From: CAZLLV01 sp964560325
GTDB taxonomy: Bacteria; Acidobacteriota; Thermoanaerobaculia; Multivoradales; DATKCC01
Length of the DNA: 8,144 nt
Direction of reading: 5' to 3'
Assembly: GCA_964560325.1 (NCBI GenBank)
Contig: CAZLLV010000333.1
Span: forward strand, 1 to 8,144
The notes below the pieces were generated by a model that did not search any database, had not been told where the DNA came from, and was given only the letters and a program-made list of their open reading frames with translations. Position 1 is the first letter of the stretch, and each line of letters opens with the position of its first letter. Shown piece after piece: positions 1-8,144 of this stretch. The position numbers and the translations under genes are program-made.

Positions 1-1
1 C

Positions 2-1096
2 CGTCCGGCGGAGGTCAAGAAGGACGACGAGTACGTCATCCAGGGTGGCCTCGACCGCCGCGCGTCGGAGAAGCTCTACCGCCGCGAGGGCGACGCCATG
101 AAGGGCTATCAGTCGGTCCTGACCATGCTCTCCTCCGGTCAGCTCGACGACGCCATGGAGTCGCTCTACGCGTTCGAGACCACCTTCATGGAGGGGCGGC
201 AGCCGCAGGACGTCGAGCTGCTGTTCGCGACCGAGGTGGAGGTGATCCGGGCGCTCGGCCGGCGCGACATCGAGTCGCTGGTGCCGGTGCTGGTGCTCCA
301 CCACGACGCCTACCCGATGTACCTCGACCGGCGGCAGGCGATCCTCGCCGGCCACTCCTCGCGCGTCGCCGCAAGCCTGGCCGATCTCTACGCGCGAGAG
401 GGCGGGACCGAGGGCTCGCGGGTGCTCGGCGCCCGGGCGCTCGCCAGCCTCGGGATCTTCGCCCAGAGCTCGGGCACCAAGCTCCAGGGGCTCGGCCTCA
501 TGCTCCACGCGCTCGAGTACGACCCGGCGAACCAGGCGGCGCTCCTCGGAATCGCCACCGTCCACGAGCGGAGCGGCAACTTCCACCGCGCCGCCGAGCG
601 CCTGCTCGAGCTGCTGAGCCTCGCCCCGGAGCACCGGGAGGGCCGCCTGCGCATGGCGGTGAACCTCGACCGGCTCGGCTCCTCCGACCAGGCGCGCCGG
701 CTGCTGGCCGAGCTGGTCTCCGAGCCGGGCGCCGACTGGGTGGCCACCGTCGCCTACCAGGAGCTCGCGCGCATCCACCGCGAGGCCGGCCGCCTCGAGA
801 CCTCGGAGCAGATCCTCCGGCAGGCGCTCGAGCGCTTCCCGGCCGACGGCCGGCTGCGCACGCAGCTCGCCTTCGTCCTCGATTTCCAGCGCCAGCCCCA
901 GGAGGCGCTGCGGGTGGTCGAGGAGATGCGCGACGGCGAGACGAGCCGCGCGCCGACGCCGCGCCGCCTCTACGGCATGGGGCCCCAGGAGGCTTACCTG
1001 GAGGTGGTCGCCGGGCTGCGGGACAGCTCGAGCGCCCGCATGCCGCGGCTCGCGCGCCTGATCAACGGAACCGTGGGCGACCGGCCCGCGGGCTGA
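2..1096 (+). CDS. TPR-repeat protein, 5'-truncated by window edge
   Basis: The reading frame is open from position 2 and ends at TGA 1094-1096. The codons before the ATG at 98 read as ordinary protein (for example VIQGGLDRRASEKLYRREG), so that ATG is probably internal and the true start lies outside the window; about 364 residues are visible. The region at about 476-950 is made of paired amphipathic helices with tetratricopeptide spacing: ALEYDPANQAALLGIA, then FHRAAERLLELLSLAPEHR, then YQELARIHREAGR followed by ILRQALERFPAD. TPR arrays are protein-interaction scaffolds. No catalytic motif, membrane segment or cysteine cluster is visible. Only 13 nt separate it from the VWA gene, whose ribosome binding site overlaps this stop codon, so the two are probably co-transcribed and may act together. 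The cellular location is unknown because the N-terminus is missing. The TPR call is secure; the specific role is not known. Confidence 0.8.
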   Translation, partial: RPAEVKKDDEYVIQGGLDRRASEKLYRREGDAMKGYQSVLTMLSSGQLDDAMESLYAFETTFMEGRQPQDVELLFATEVEVIRALGRRDIESLVPVLVLHHDAYPMYLDRRQAILAGHSSRVAASLADLYAREGGTEGSRVLGARALASLGIFAQSSGTKLQGLGLMLHALEYDPANQAALLGIATVHERSGNFHRAAERLLELLSLAPEHREGRLRMAVNLDRLGSSDQARRLLAELVSEPGADWVATVAYQELARIHREAGRLETSEQILRQALERFPADGRLRTQLAFVLDFQRQPQEALRVVEEMRDGETSRAPTPRRLYGMGPQEAYLEVVAGLRDSSSARMPRLARLINGTVGDRPAG

Positions 1097-1109
1097 GGAG
1101 GATCTCGAG

Positions 1110-2312
1110 ATGACGAAGAAGACGAGACACCCGCTCCGCCTCGCCCTGCCCGCGGCCCTCTGGCTCGCGGCGCTCGCCGCCCCGGCGTCGGCCGCCGACC
1201 CGCGTGTCGCGATCCTCGAGCCGAGCCCGTTCGGGGCCGTCAGCGGCGTGGTGTCGATCGAGATCTCGGTCGAGGCGGCCTCCGAGGTCTCCCACGTCGA
1301 AGTCTGGGTCGACGGCCGGCTGGTCGCGACGCTGCGCGCGGAGCCGTGGCAGGTGACGGTCGACGTCGGCCCCGAGAACCGGGAGCACACTTTCCGCGCC
1401 GTCGCCCACACCGCCGACGGGACGAGCGGCGAGATGTCCCTCCAGACCCCGGCGATCGACGTCGACGAGGTTCTGGAGCTGCCGCTCCAGCAGCTCTTCG
1501 TCACCGTCTCGCGCGGCGGCGACCGGGTGACCGGTCTCGCGCGCGACGACTTCCGGGTGGTCGACGACGGCCAGCTCCAGGAGCTGGTCACCTTCGAGGG
1601 CGGCGACGCGCCGCTCACCGCGGTGCTACTGGTCGACTCGAGCCAGAGCATGAGCGGCGACCGGCTCGCCTCGGCGGTCCGCGGCGTCGAGTCGTTCACC
1701 GCCGGTATGCGCGAGCTCGACGAGGCGATGGCGATGATGTTCGCCGACCAGCTCCTGCGGGCGACCCCGTTCACCGACGATCCGGCGGTGATCCGCTCGT
1801 CGCTCCAGGACGTGGAGGCGATGGGGGGGACGGCGCTCACCGACCACCTCTACACCGCCTTCAAGATCCTCGACGGCCGCCAGGGACGGCGCGTGGTGGT
1901 GGTGCTCTCGGACGGCTTCGACGTCTACAGCGCCCTGCGCATGAAGGACGTGCTCTGGAAGGCGCAGCGCAGCCAGGCGATCGTCTACTGGATCCATCTC
2001 CAGGATCGGGCGGTCCCGGAGAGCGACGCCGGCCTCTTCCAGTCGTCCTGGCGCACCGCCGAGGAGAACCAGGGGGAGTACCGCGCGTTGACCCGGCTGG
2101 TGCTCGACAGCGGCGGCCGGATCGAGTCGGTCGACAGCACGGACGAGGTGCCGGGGGCGTTCGAGAGCATCCTGCAGGAGCTGCGGGAGCAGTACGTGCT
2201 CGGCTACTACCCGACCGACCTGCGCCACGACGGGAGCTGGCGCCCGGTGCAGGTGCAGGTGCGCGGATTCGGCACGAATGCGCGGGTGCGGGAAGGGTAT
2301 GTGGACTTCTGA
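1110..2312 (+). CDS. Exported VWFA-domain protein (Acidobacterial VWFA-related family)
   Basis: The product is 400 aa. GAGGAGGA at 1095-1102 is 7 nt before the ATG and fixes the start. Residues 1-28 form a signal peptide (basic TKKTRH, Leu/Ala-rich core, cleavage near ASA-AD), so the protein acts outside the cytoplasm. Residues about 32-115 look like an Ig-like beta domain (VEVWVDGRLVATL, HTFRAVAHTADG). Residues about 129-165 carry the linker typical of this family (VTVSRGGDRVTGLARDDFRV then VDDGQ). The VWA domain follows, with a metal-ion-dependent adhesion site: DSSQS at 176-180, Thr241 or Thr244, and SDG at 267-269. YVLGYYP at 362-368 near the C-terminus is also typical. VWA domains bind ligands through a chelated divalent metal; the ligand here is unknown. 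The adjacent TPR gene suggests a shared complex or operon. Confidence in family is high; no pathway is assigned. Confidence 0.9.
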   Translation: MTKKTRHPLRLALPAALWLAALAAPASAADPRVAILEPSPFGAVSGVVSIEISVEAASEVSHVEVWVDGRLVATLRAEPWQVTVDVGPENREHTFRAVAHTADGTSGEMSLQTPAIDVDEVLELPLQQLFVTVSRGGDRVTGLARDDFRVVDDGQLQELVTFEGGDAPLTAVLLVDSSQSMSGDRLASAVRGVESFTAGMRELDEAMAMMFADQLLRATPFTDDPAVIRSSLQDVEAMGGTALTDHLYTAFKILDGRQGRRVVVVLSDGFDVYSALRMKDVLWKAQRSQAIVYWIHLQDRAVPESDAGLFQSSWRTAEENQGEYRALTRLVLDSGGRIESVDSTDEVPGAFESILQELREQYVLGYYPTDLRHDGSWRPVQVQVRGFGTNARVREGYVDF

Positions 2313-2314
2313 GG

Positions 2315-2322
2315 GTTAGACT
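2315..2322 (+). promoter_or_regulatory. Putative -10 element for leaderless uvrA mRNA
   Basis: GTTAGACT contains TAGACT (2317-2322), which fits the TANNNT form of a sigma-70-type -10 box. It lies 9 nt before the uvrA ATG, so transcription would start at or within about 3 nt of the start codon. No Shine-Dalgarno sequence is present between 2313 and 2331 and no clear -35 is seen. The same bases form the loop of a small inverted repeat (GAGGG 2311-2315, CCCTC 2323-2327), an alternative reading. Related octamers precede two other genes in the window. Confidence 0.4.
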
Positions 2323-2331
2323 CCCTCACCC

Positions 2332-5196
<2,865 letters not shown>

Positions 5197-5236
5197 CCCT
5201 CTTCGCAGGGAGGAGGAGCGCCCGGAGTTGCGACGC

Positions 5237-5244
5237 GTTACACT
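5237..5244 (+). promoter_or_regulatory. Putative -10 element of the RRM gene
   Basis: GTTACACT contains TACACT (5239-5244), a good TANNNT -10 match, in the 111-nt gap between uvrA and the RRM gene. The expected start site near 5251 would give a leader of about 57 nt. No convincing -35 exists at 16-18 nt spacing; TTGCGA at 5228-5233 is too close. The octamer differs only at C/G positions from those before uvrA and the activator gene. Confidence 0.45.
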
Positions 5245-5257
5245 CGCGTACATGAAT

Positions 5258-5280
5258 GGCACGGCCGCGGTGGCCGTGCC
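5258..5280 (+). promoter_or_regulatory. Perfect 9-bp hairpin in the RRM gene leader
   Basis: GGCACGGCC (5258-5266) and GGCCGTGCC (5272-5280) are exact reverse complements around the 5-nt loop GCGGT. The hairpin lies downstream of the -10-like box and 14 nt before the ribosome binding site (GAGAGGGAG, 5295-5303). It should therefore sit in the transcribed leader. It lacks a following T-run, so it is a poor intrinsic terminator for uvrA. An mRNA-stability or regulatory role, possibly through RNA binding, is an inference. Confidence 0.55.
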
Positions 5281-5307
5281 CCAGAGGAACCCACGAGAGG
5301 GAGCAGC

Positions 5308-5733
5308 ATGCCATCCAAGGTCTTCGTCGGTAACCTGGACTTCAAGGCGACCAAAGATCAGGTCGAGTCGCTTTTCGCCGAGGCTGGCGAAGTCCAGGAC
5401 GTTTTCATCCCGGTGGATCGCGAGAGCGGCCGGCCACGCGGATTCGCCTTCGTCGAGTTCGACTCCGAGGAGTCGGCCGAGAAGGCGATCAAGCAGTTCG
5501 ACGGCCACGATCTCGGCGGCCGGGAGCTGCGCGTCAACATGGCCGAAGAGCGCCAGCGTCGATCCCCACGGCCCTACGGCGGCTCGCCGGGCGGCTTCTC
5601 GCCGTTCGAAGGTGAGCGCAGCGGCTTCGGCGGCGACCGCGGCGGCGGTGGCGGAGGCGGCGGGTACGGCGGCGGCGGAGGCAAGCCGAAGGGCAGCCGC
5701 CGCAACATCCGCGGCAAGAAGCGCAGCCTCTGA
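5308..5733 (+). CDS. RRM-domain RNA-binding protein with Gly-rich basic tail
   Basis: The product is 141 aa with one RNA recognition motif at about residues 3-80: RNP2 is VFVGNL (5-10) and RNP1 is RGFAFVEF (44-51), with the aromatic residues F6, F46 and F48 that normally stack on RNA bases. Residues about 82-126 are a low-complexity Gly/Arg/Ser region including an uninterrupted run of eight Gly (112-119). The end is strongly basic (KPKGSRRNIRGKKRS), suited to nonspecific nucleic-acid contact. The layout matches the small RRM proteins of cyanobacteria and other bacteria and plant glycine-rich proteins; such proteins are often linked to cold or stress responses and RNA chaperoning. The start is set by GAGAGGGAG at 5295-5303 and by RNP2 lying right after it. 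A leader hairpin and a post-stop hairpin suggest its own transcript. The RNA target is unknown. Confidence 0.93.
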   Translation: MPSKVFVGNLDFKATKDQVESLFAEAGEVQDVFIPVDRESGRPRGFAFVEFDSEESAEKAIKQFDGHDLGGRELRVNMAEERQRRSPRPYGGSPGGFSPFEGERSGFGGDRGGGGGGGGYGGGGGKPKGSRRNIRGKKRSL

Positions 5734-5742
5734 TTGCTGTGA

Positions 5743-5771
5743 CGCCTCGTTGACATTTCGTCGGCGAGGCG
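5743..5771 (+). terminator. Hairpin after the RRM gene, probable terminator
   Basis: CGCCTCGTTGA (5743-5753) pairs with TCGGCGAGGCG (5761-5771): nine Watson-Crick pairs and two G-U pairs around the loop CATTTCG. It starts 9 nt after the RRM stop codon. The following sequence is pyrimidine-rich but has no T-run, so termination may be weak or need other factors. An alternative role is 3'-end mRNA protection. Confidence 0.5.
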
Positions 5772-5805
5772 CCTGTCTCCTTCCTCCCCGCGCACGCCAC
5801 TCCTG

Positions 5806-5811
5806 TATTTT
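5806..5811 (+). promoter_or_regulatory. Weak -10-like TATTTT upstream of the protease operon
   Basis: TATTTT is one of the few AT-rich hexamers in this gap and fits TANNNT. A start site near 5818 would give a leader of about 150 nt before the ATG at 5969. No -35 box is seen 16-18 nt upstream. TTGACA at 5750-5755 is too far away and lies inside the hairpin stem and loop. Confidence 0.3.
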
Positions 5812-5817
5812 GTGAGG

Positions 5818-5968
5818 CGCTGAAAAGGGGCTCTCCCTTCCGGACGCCTCGGCCCACCTGGGGCCCGCGCCGTGGGAGTCCCTCCCCCGGCCGGTGCTCC
5901 TCACTCGTGGAGCCATGGCGGCTCGCGGGCCTACCCGGCGGGAGGACTCCCCTCCCAGGAGGAAGGAA
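5818..5968 (+). other. Structured GC-rich leader before the secreted-protein/protease pair
   Basis: The 235-nt gap between the RRM gene and the ATG at 5969 holds no convincing gene. After the -10-like TATTTT it contains several exact inverted repeats: AAGGG/CCCTT (5825-5829 with 5835-5839), GGCCC/GGGCC (5851-5855 with 5861-5865), GCTCC/GGAGC (5896-5900 with 5909-5913), GAGCC/GGCTC (5910-5914 with 5920-5924) and GGGAGG/CCTCCC (5940-5945 with 5951-5956). The last ends directly at the ribosome binding site. A long-range pair, GGGAGTCC (5874-5881) with GGACTCCC (5944-5951), would exclude that last hairpin. Some of this is expected by chance in GC-rich DNA. It matches no riboswitch class that I recognise. 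Confidence 0.35.
5957..5962 (+). promoter_or_regulatory. Ribosome binding site that sets the 5969 start
   Basis: AGGAGG is a perfect Shine-Dalgarno core placed 6 nt before the ATG at 5969. It selects that start over the in-frame ATGs at 5894 and 5915, which would add a proline/arginine-rich stretch before the signal peptide. Confidence 0.85.
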
Positions 5969-6565
5969 ATGAGCGGTATCAGGTGGTTCGTGCGTGGGGC
6001 GGCCTTGCTGGCCGTCGCCGCGAGCTCGGTGGTGCCTGCCGGCGCCACCACGCTGGTACGCGCGGGGCTCGACGAGCTCGTCGCCGGCAACGGCACGATC
6101 GTCGTCGGCGAAGTGCTGGACGCGGAGTCGTACTGGAACGCGGACGGGACGTTCATCCTGACCGATCTGACGATCTCCGCCGTCGAGGTGCTGAAGGGCC
6201 GGCCCGAGAGCCGGGAGCTGACCGTTACTACGATGGGCGGCACGGTCGGCGACACCACGACCCTGATCGTGGGCGGGCCGGTGCTGGTGCCGGGACGGTC
6301 GTACGTGCTCTTCCTGGAGCGCGAGGAGCTGCCGGGCGGCCGCTTCCTCACCGTGCGCGACCTGGTGCAGGGCGTCTTCGAGGTGAAGGACGGTCCGGGC
6401 GGCCTGCGCGCCGTGAGCCAGGCCAACACCCACCCGCTCCTTCCCGACCGTCACGGCGAGAACCTCCCGCCCGGCGGCGCCCAGGGCATGGAGCTCGAGT
6501 ACCTCGTGCAGTCGATCGACCAGCTCGCGGCTCCGCGGGCGAACCACCGTCCGGAGGTGAAGTGA
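5969..6565 (+). CDS. Small secreted protein paired with matrixin protease; possible NTR/OB-fold (TIMP-like)
   Basis: The product is 198 aa from the ATG at 5969. Residues 1-26 are a signal peptide (GIRWFVRG, then AALLAVAASSVV, cleavage after AGA), so the mature protein is extracytoplasmic and starts near TTLVRAG. It has no cysteine, no membrane anchor and no catalytic motif. The core is a run of likely beta strands: TIVVGEV (43-49), ILTDLTISAVEVLKG (63-77), ELTVTTMGG (83-91), then GGPVLVPGRSYVLFLERE (102-119) and VQGVFEVKD (133-141). The order 'IVVGEV ... strand ... VLKG ... strand ... G..YVLFL' resembles by eye the N-terminal NTR/OB domain of animal TIMPs (VIRAKxV ... YEIK ... KG ... YLIAGK), though the zinc-chelating N-terminal Cys of TIMPs is absent. 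It overlaps the protease gene by one base, so the two are translationally coupled. An inhibitor, chaperone or partner role is an inference; the secreted status and pairing are well supported. Confidence 0.85.
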   Translation: MSGIRWFVRGAALLAVAASSVVPAGATTLVRAGLDELVAGNGTIVVGEVLDAESYWNADGTFILTDLTISAVEVLKGRPESRELTVTTMGGTVGDTTTLIVGGPVLVPGRSYVLFLEREELPGGRFLTVRDLVQGVFEVKDGPGGLRAVSQANTHPLLPDRHGENLPPGGAQGMELEYLVQSIDQLAAPRANHRPEVK

Positions 6566-7206
6566 TGATCCGTCGTCTCGGCTGGACCCTCCTGCTGGCG
6601 ATCGCGGTCGCCGGCGCCTCCCCGGCGCACGCCTACCGGATGATCTACAACACCACCGTCGGGCGCGTCAGCGCCGGCGCGGCGGTGAGCTGCTCGTACT
6701 CCGGCGGCTTCGTGCACTGGACCAACCCGAACATCGGCTGGTACCTCAACACCTCCGGCCAGGGCTCGGGCAAGTCGTCGGCGCTGTCGTCCGCCATGTC
6801 CGCCTGGACCAACGTGTCGAGCGCCGATCACGTGCTGACCTACCTCGGCACGACCAGCTCGGGCTGGTCGACCGACGGCCGCAACACCGTCCTCTGGTCG
6901 ACCGGCAACGGCTGTACCGGCTCCTGCCTGGCTCTCACCGCGCTGGTGCTCCAGTCGGGGCAGCGGATCGTCGAGACCGACATCACGTTCAACGCGAGCT
7001 ACTCCTGGAACACCAACGGCTCGAACTACGACGTGCAGGCGGTCGCGGCCCACGAGTTCGGGCACGCCCTCGGCATCCACCACACCAACGTCACCAGCAC
7101 GCCGCGGCCGACCATGTACGCCTCGTACTTCGGCACCGGCGGCCGTACGCTCGAGTCCGACGACCGGTCGGCGCTCCAGTGCGCGGATAGCCGGTACCCG
7201 TTCTAG
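6565..7206 (+). CDS. Secreted matrixin-type zinc metalloprotease
   Basis: The product is 213 aa. The start ATG overlaps the upstream stop (TGATG) and has GGAGG at 6553-6557, 7 nt before it. Residues 1-23 are a signal peptide (MIRRLGWTLLLAIAVA, cleavage after AHA). The zinc site HEFGHALGIHH (163-173) has all three His ligands and the catalytic Glu164, and Met184 in PTMYAS is the Met-turn of the metzincin clan. SALSSAMSAWTNVSSA (71-86) and LESDDRSALQC near the C-terminus fit the helix and the end of the matrixin (M10) catalytic domain. Four cysteines (43, 117, 121, 206) could form two disulfides outside the cell. The mature protein is essentially a catalytic domain: no cysteine-switch prodomain and no C-terminal domain are seen. 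It should cut extracellular or periplasmic proteins; the substrate is unknown. The preceding gene encodes its probable partner. Confidence 0.93.
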   Translation: MIRRLGWTLLLAIAVAGASPAHAYRMIYNTTVGRVSAGAAVSCSYSGGFVHWTNPNIGWYLNTSGQGSGKSSALSSAMSAWTNVSSADHVLTYLGTTSSGWSTDGRNTVLWSTGNGCTGSCLALTALVLQSGQRIVETDITFNASYSWNTNGSNYDVQAVAAHEFGHALGIHHTNVTSTPRPTMYASYFGTGGRTLESDDRSALQCADSRYPF

Positions 7207-7225
7207 CAGGACTCCGCCGTTCCGA

Positions 7226-7255
7226 AGCCCCCGCCGGATCGTTCCGGCGGGGGCT
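7226..7255 (+). terminator. Strong hairpin terminator after the protease gene
   Basis: AGCCCCCGCCGG (7226-7237) and CCGGCGGGGGCT (7244-7255) are perfect 12-base complements around ATCGTT, whose outer A and T can add a thirteenth pair. It starts 19 nt after the protease stop and precedes the next promoter-like element. No T-run follows (CCCCATCCCC), so it is a GC-rich hairpin terminator of uncertain efficiency or a 3'-end stabiliser. Confidence 0.7.
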
Positions 7256-7315
7256 CCCCATCCCCTTCGTGCGACGGTCTGTCTCGTCGAGCGCGTCGAA
7301 ATGTCGCACTTGGAT

Positions 7316-7323
7316 GTTAGAGT
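7316..7323 (+). promoter_or_regulatory. Putative -10 element of the sigma-54-type activator gene
   Basis: GTTAGAGT contains TAGAGT (7318-7323), a TANNNT match, 13 nt before the ATG at 7337. No Shine-Dalgarno is visible, so the mRNA could be near-leaderless. The box is overlapped by an inverted repeat, GCACT (7306-7310) and AGTGC (7321-7325), separated by 10 nt, which could be an operator. No clear -35 is visible. Confidence 0.35.
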
Positions 7324-7336
7324 GCCCGTTCGCGCC

Positions 7337-8144
<808 letters not shown>

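Noticed and set aside
98..100. ATG 98 as the start of the TPR gene
   Set aside because: The frame is open and protein-like back to position 2, and no ribosome binding site precedes 98 (GAGGGCGACGCC is coding sequence).
5257..5271. Sigma-54 promoter suggested by TGGCACG
   Set aside because: The -12 half (TTGC at the correct spacing) is missing, and the bases are better explained by the perfect hairpin.
5750..5778. Consensus -35 TTGACA with CTGTCT 17 nt downstream
   Set aside because: The -10 match is poor and TTGACA lies within the stem and loop of the hairpin after the RRM gene, so a promoter here is not supported.
5228..5815. Plus-strand 195-codon frame overlapping the RRM gene, including ATG 5252 just after the -10-like box
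   Set aside because: The product is Ser/Arg/Ala-rich without motifs and overlaps the RRM frame, which has RNP1, RNP2 and a ribosome binding site. The ATG near the predicted transcript start looks coincidental.
5872..6564. N-terminal extension of the protease frame upstream of 6565
   Set aside because: It overlaps the 5969-6565 gene in another frame and is Arg/Gly-rich. The signal peptide and ribosome binding site place the protease start at 6565.
6757..6780. P-loop-like GQGSGKSS in the protease
   Set aside because: The protein is secreted and has no Walker B or NTPase fold; the match lies in a Ser/Gly-rich surface segment.

Overview
The window is a gene-dense, very GC-rich (about 70% by eye) bacterial chromosomal segment. 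All seven supported genes lie on the + strand. The best taxonomic clue is the gene at 1110-2312, which has the layout of the secreted 'VWFA-related Acidobacterial domain' family and follows a TPR-repeat gene. Together with the strong G/C third-position bias, the glycine-rich RRM protein and the secreted matrixin-type protease, this points to Acidobacteriota or a similar GC-rich phylum. That assignment is an inference. I see no insertion sequence, CRISPR array, tRNA, rRNA or phage gene.

Layout: (1) 2-1096 is the 3' part of a TPR-repeat protein gene that enters from the left edge. After 13 nt comes (2) 1110-2312, an exported von Willebrand factor A protein; the two are probably one transcript. 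(3) 2332-5196 is a complete uvrA, the damage-recognition ATPase of nucleotide excision repair. It has no Shine-Dalgarno sequence and a -10-like element just before its ATG. (4) 5308-5733 encodes a small RRM RNA-binding protein with a Gly-rich, basic tail. Its leader holds a perfect 9-bp hairpin, and another hairpin follows the stop codon. (5) 5969-6565 and (6) 6565-7206 are a translationally coupled pair (stop and start overlap in TGATG): a small secreted protein and a secreted matrixin-type zinc metalloprotease. A strong 12-bp hairpin follows them. (7) 7337 to the right edge is the 5' part of a GAF plus sigma-54-type AAA+ transcriptional activator.

The most interesting element is the pair 5969-7206. 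The protease has a full HExxHxxGxxH zinc site and Met-turn but no visible inhibitory prodomain. The protein encoded just before it, also with a signal peptide, shows a beta-strand pattern that by eye resembles the NTR/OB fold of animal TIMPs, the inhibitors of matrixins. My hypothesis is a bacterial inhibitor/protease pair; the fold resemblance is an inference from pattern and needs structure comparison. A second recurring signal is the octamer GTTASAST (S = C or G), a -10-like element found before uvrA, the RRM gene and the activator gene. At uvrA, and possibly at the activator, it would give leaderless or near-leaderless mRNA.
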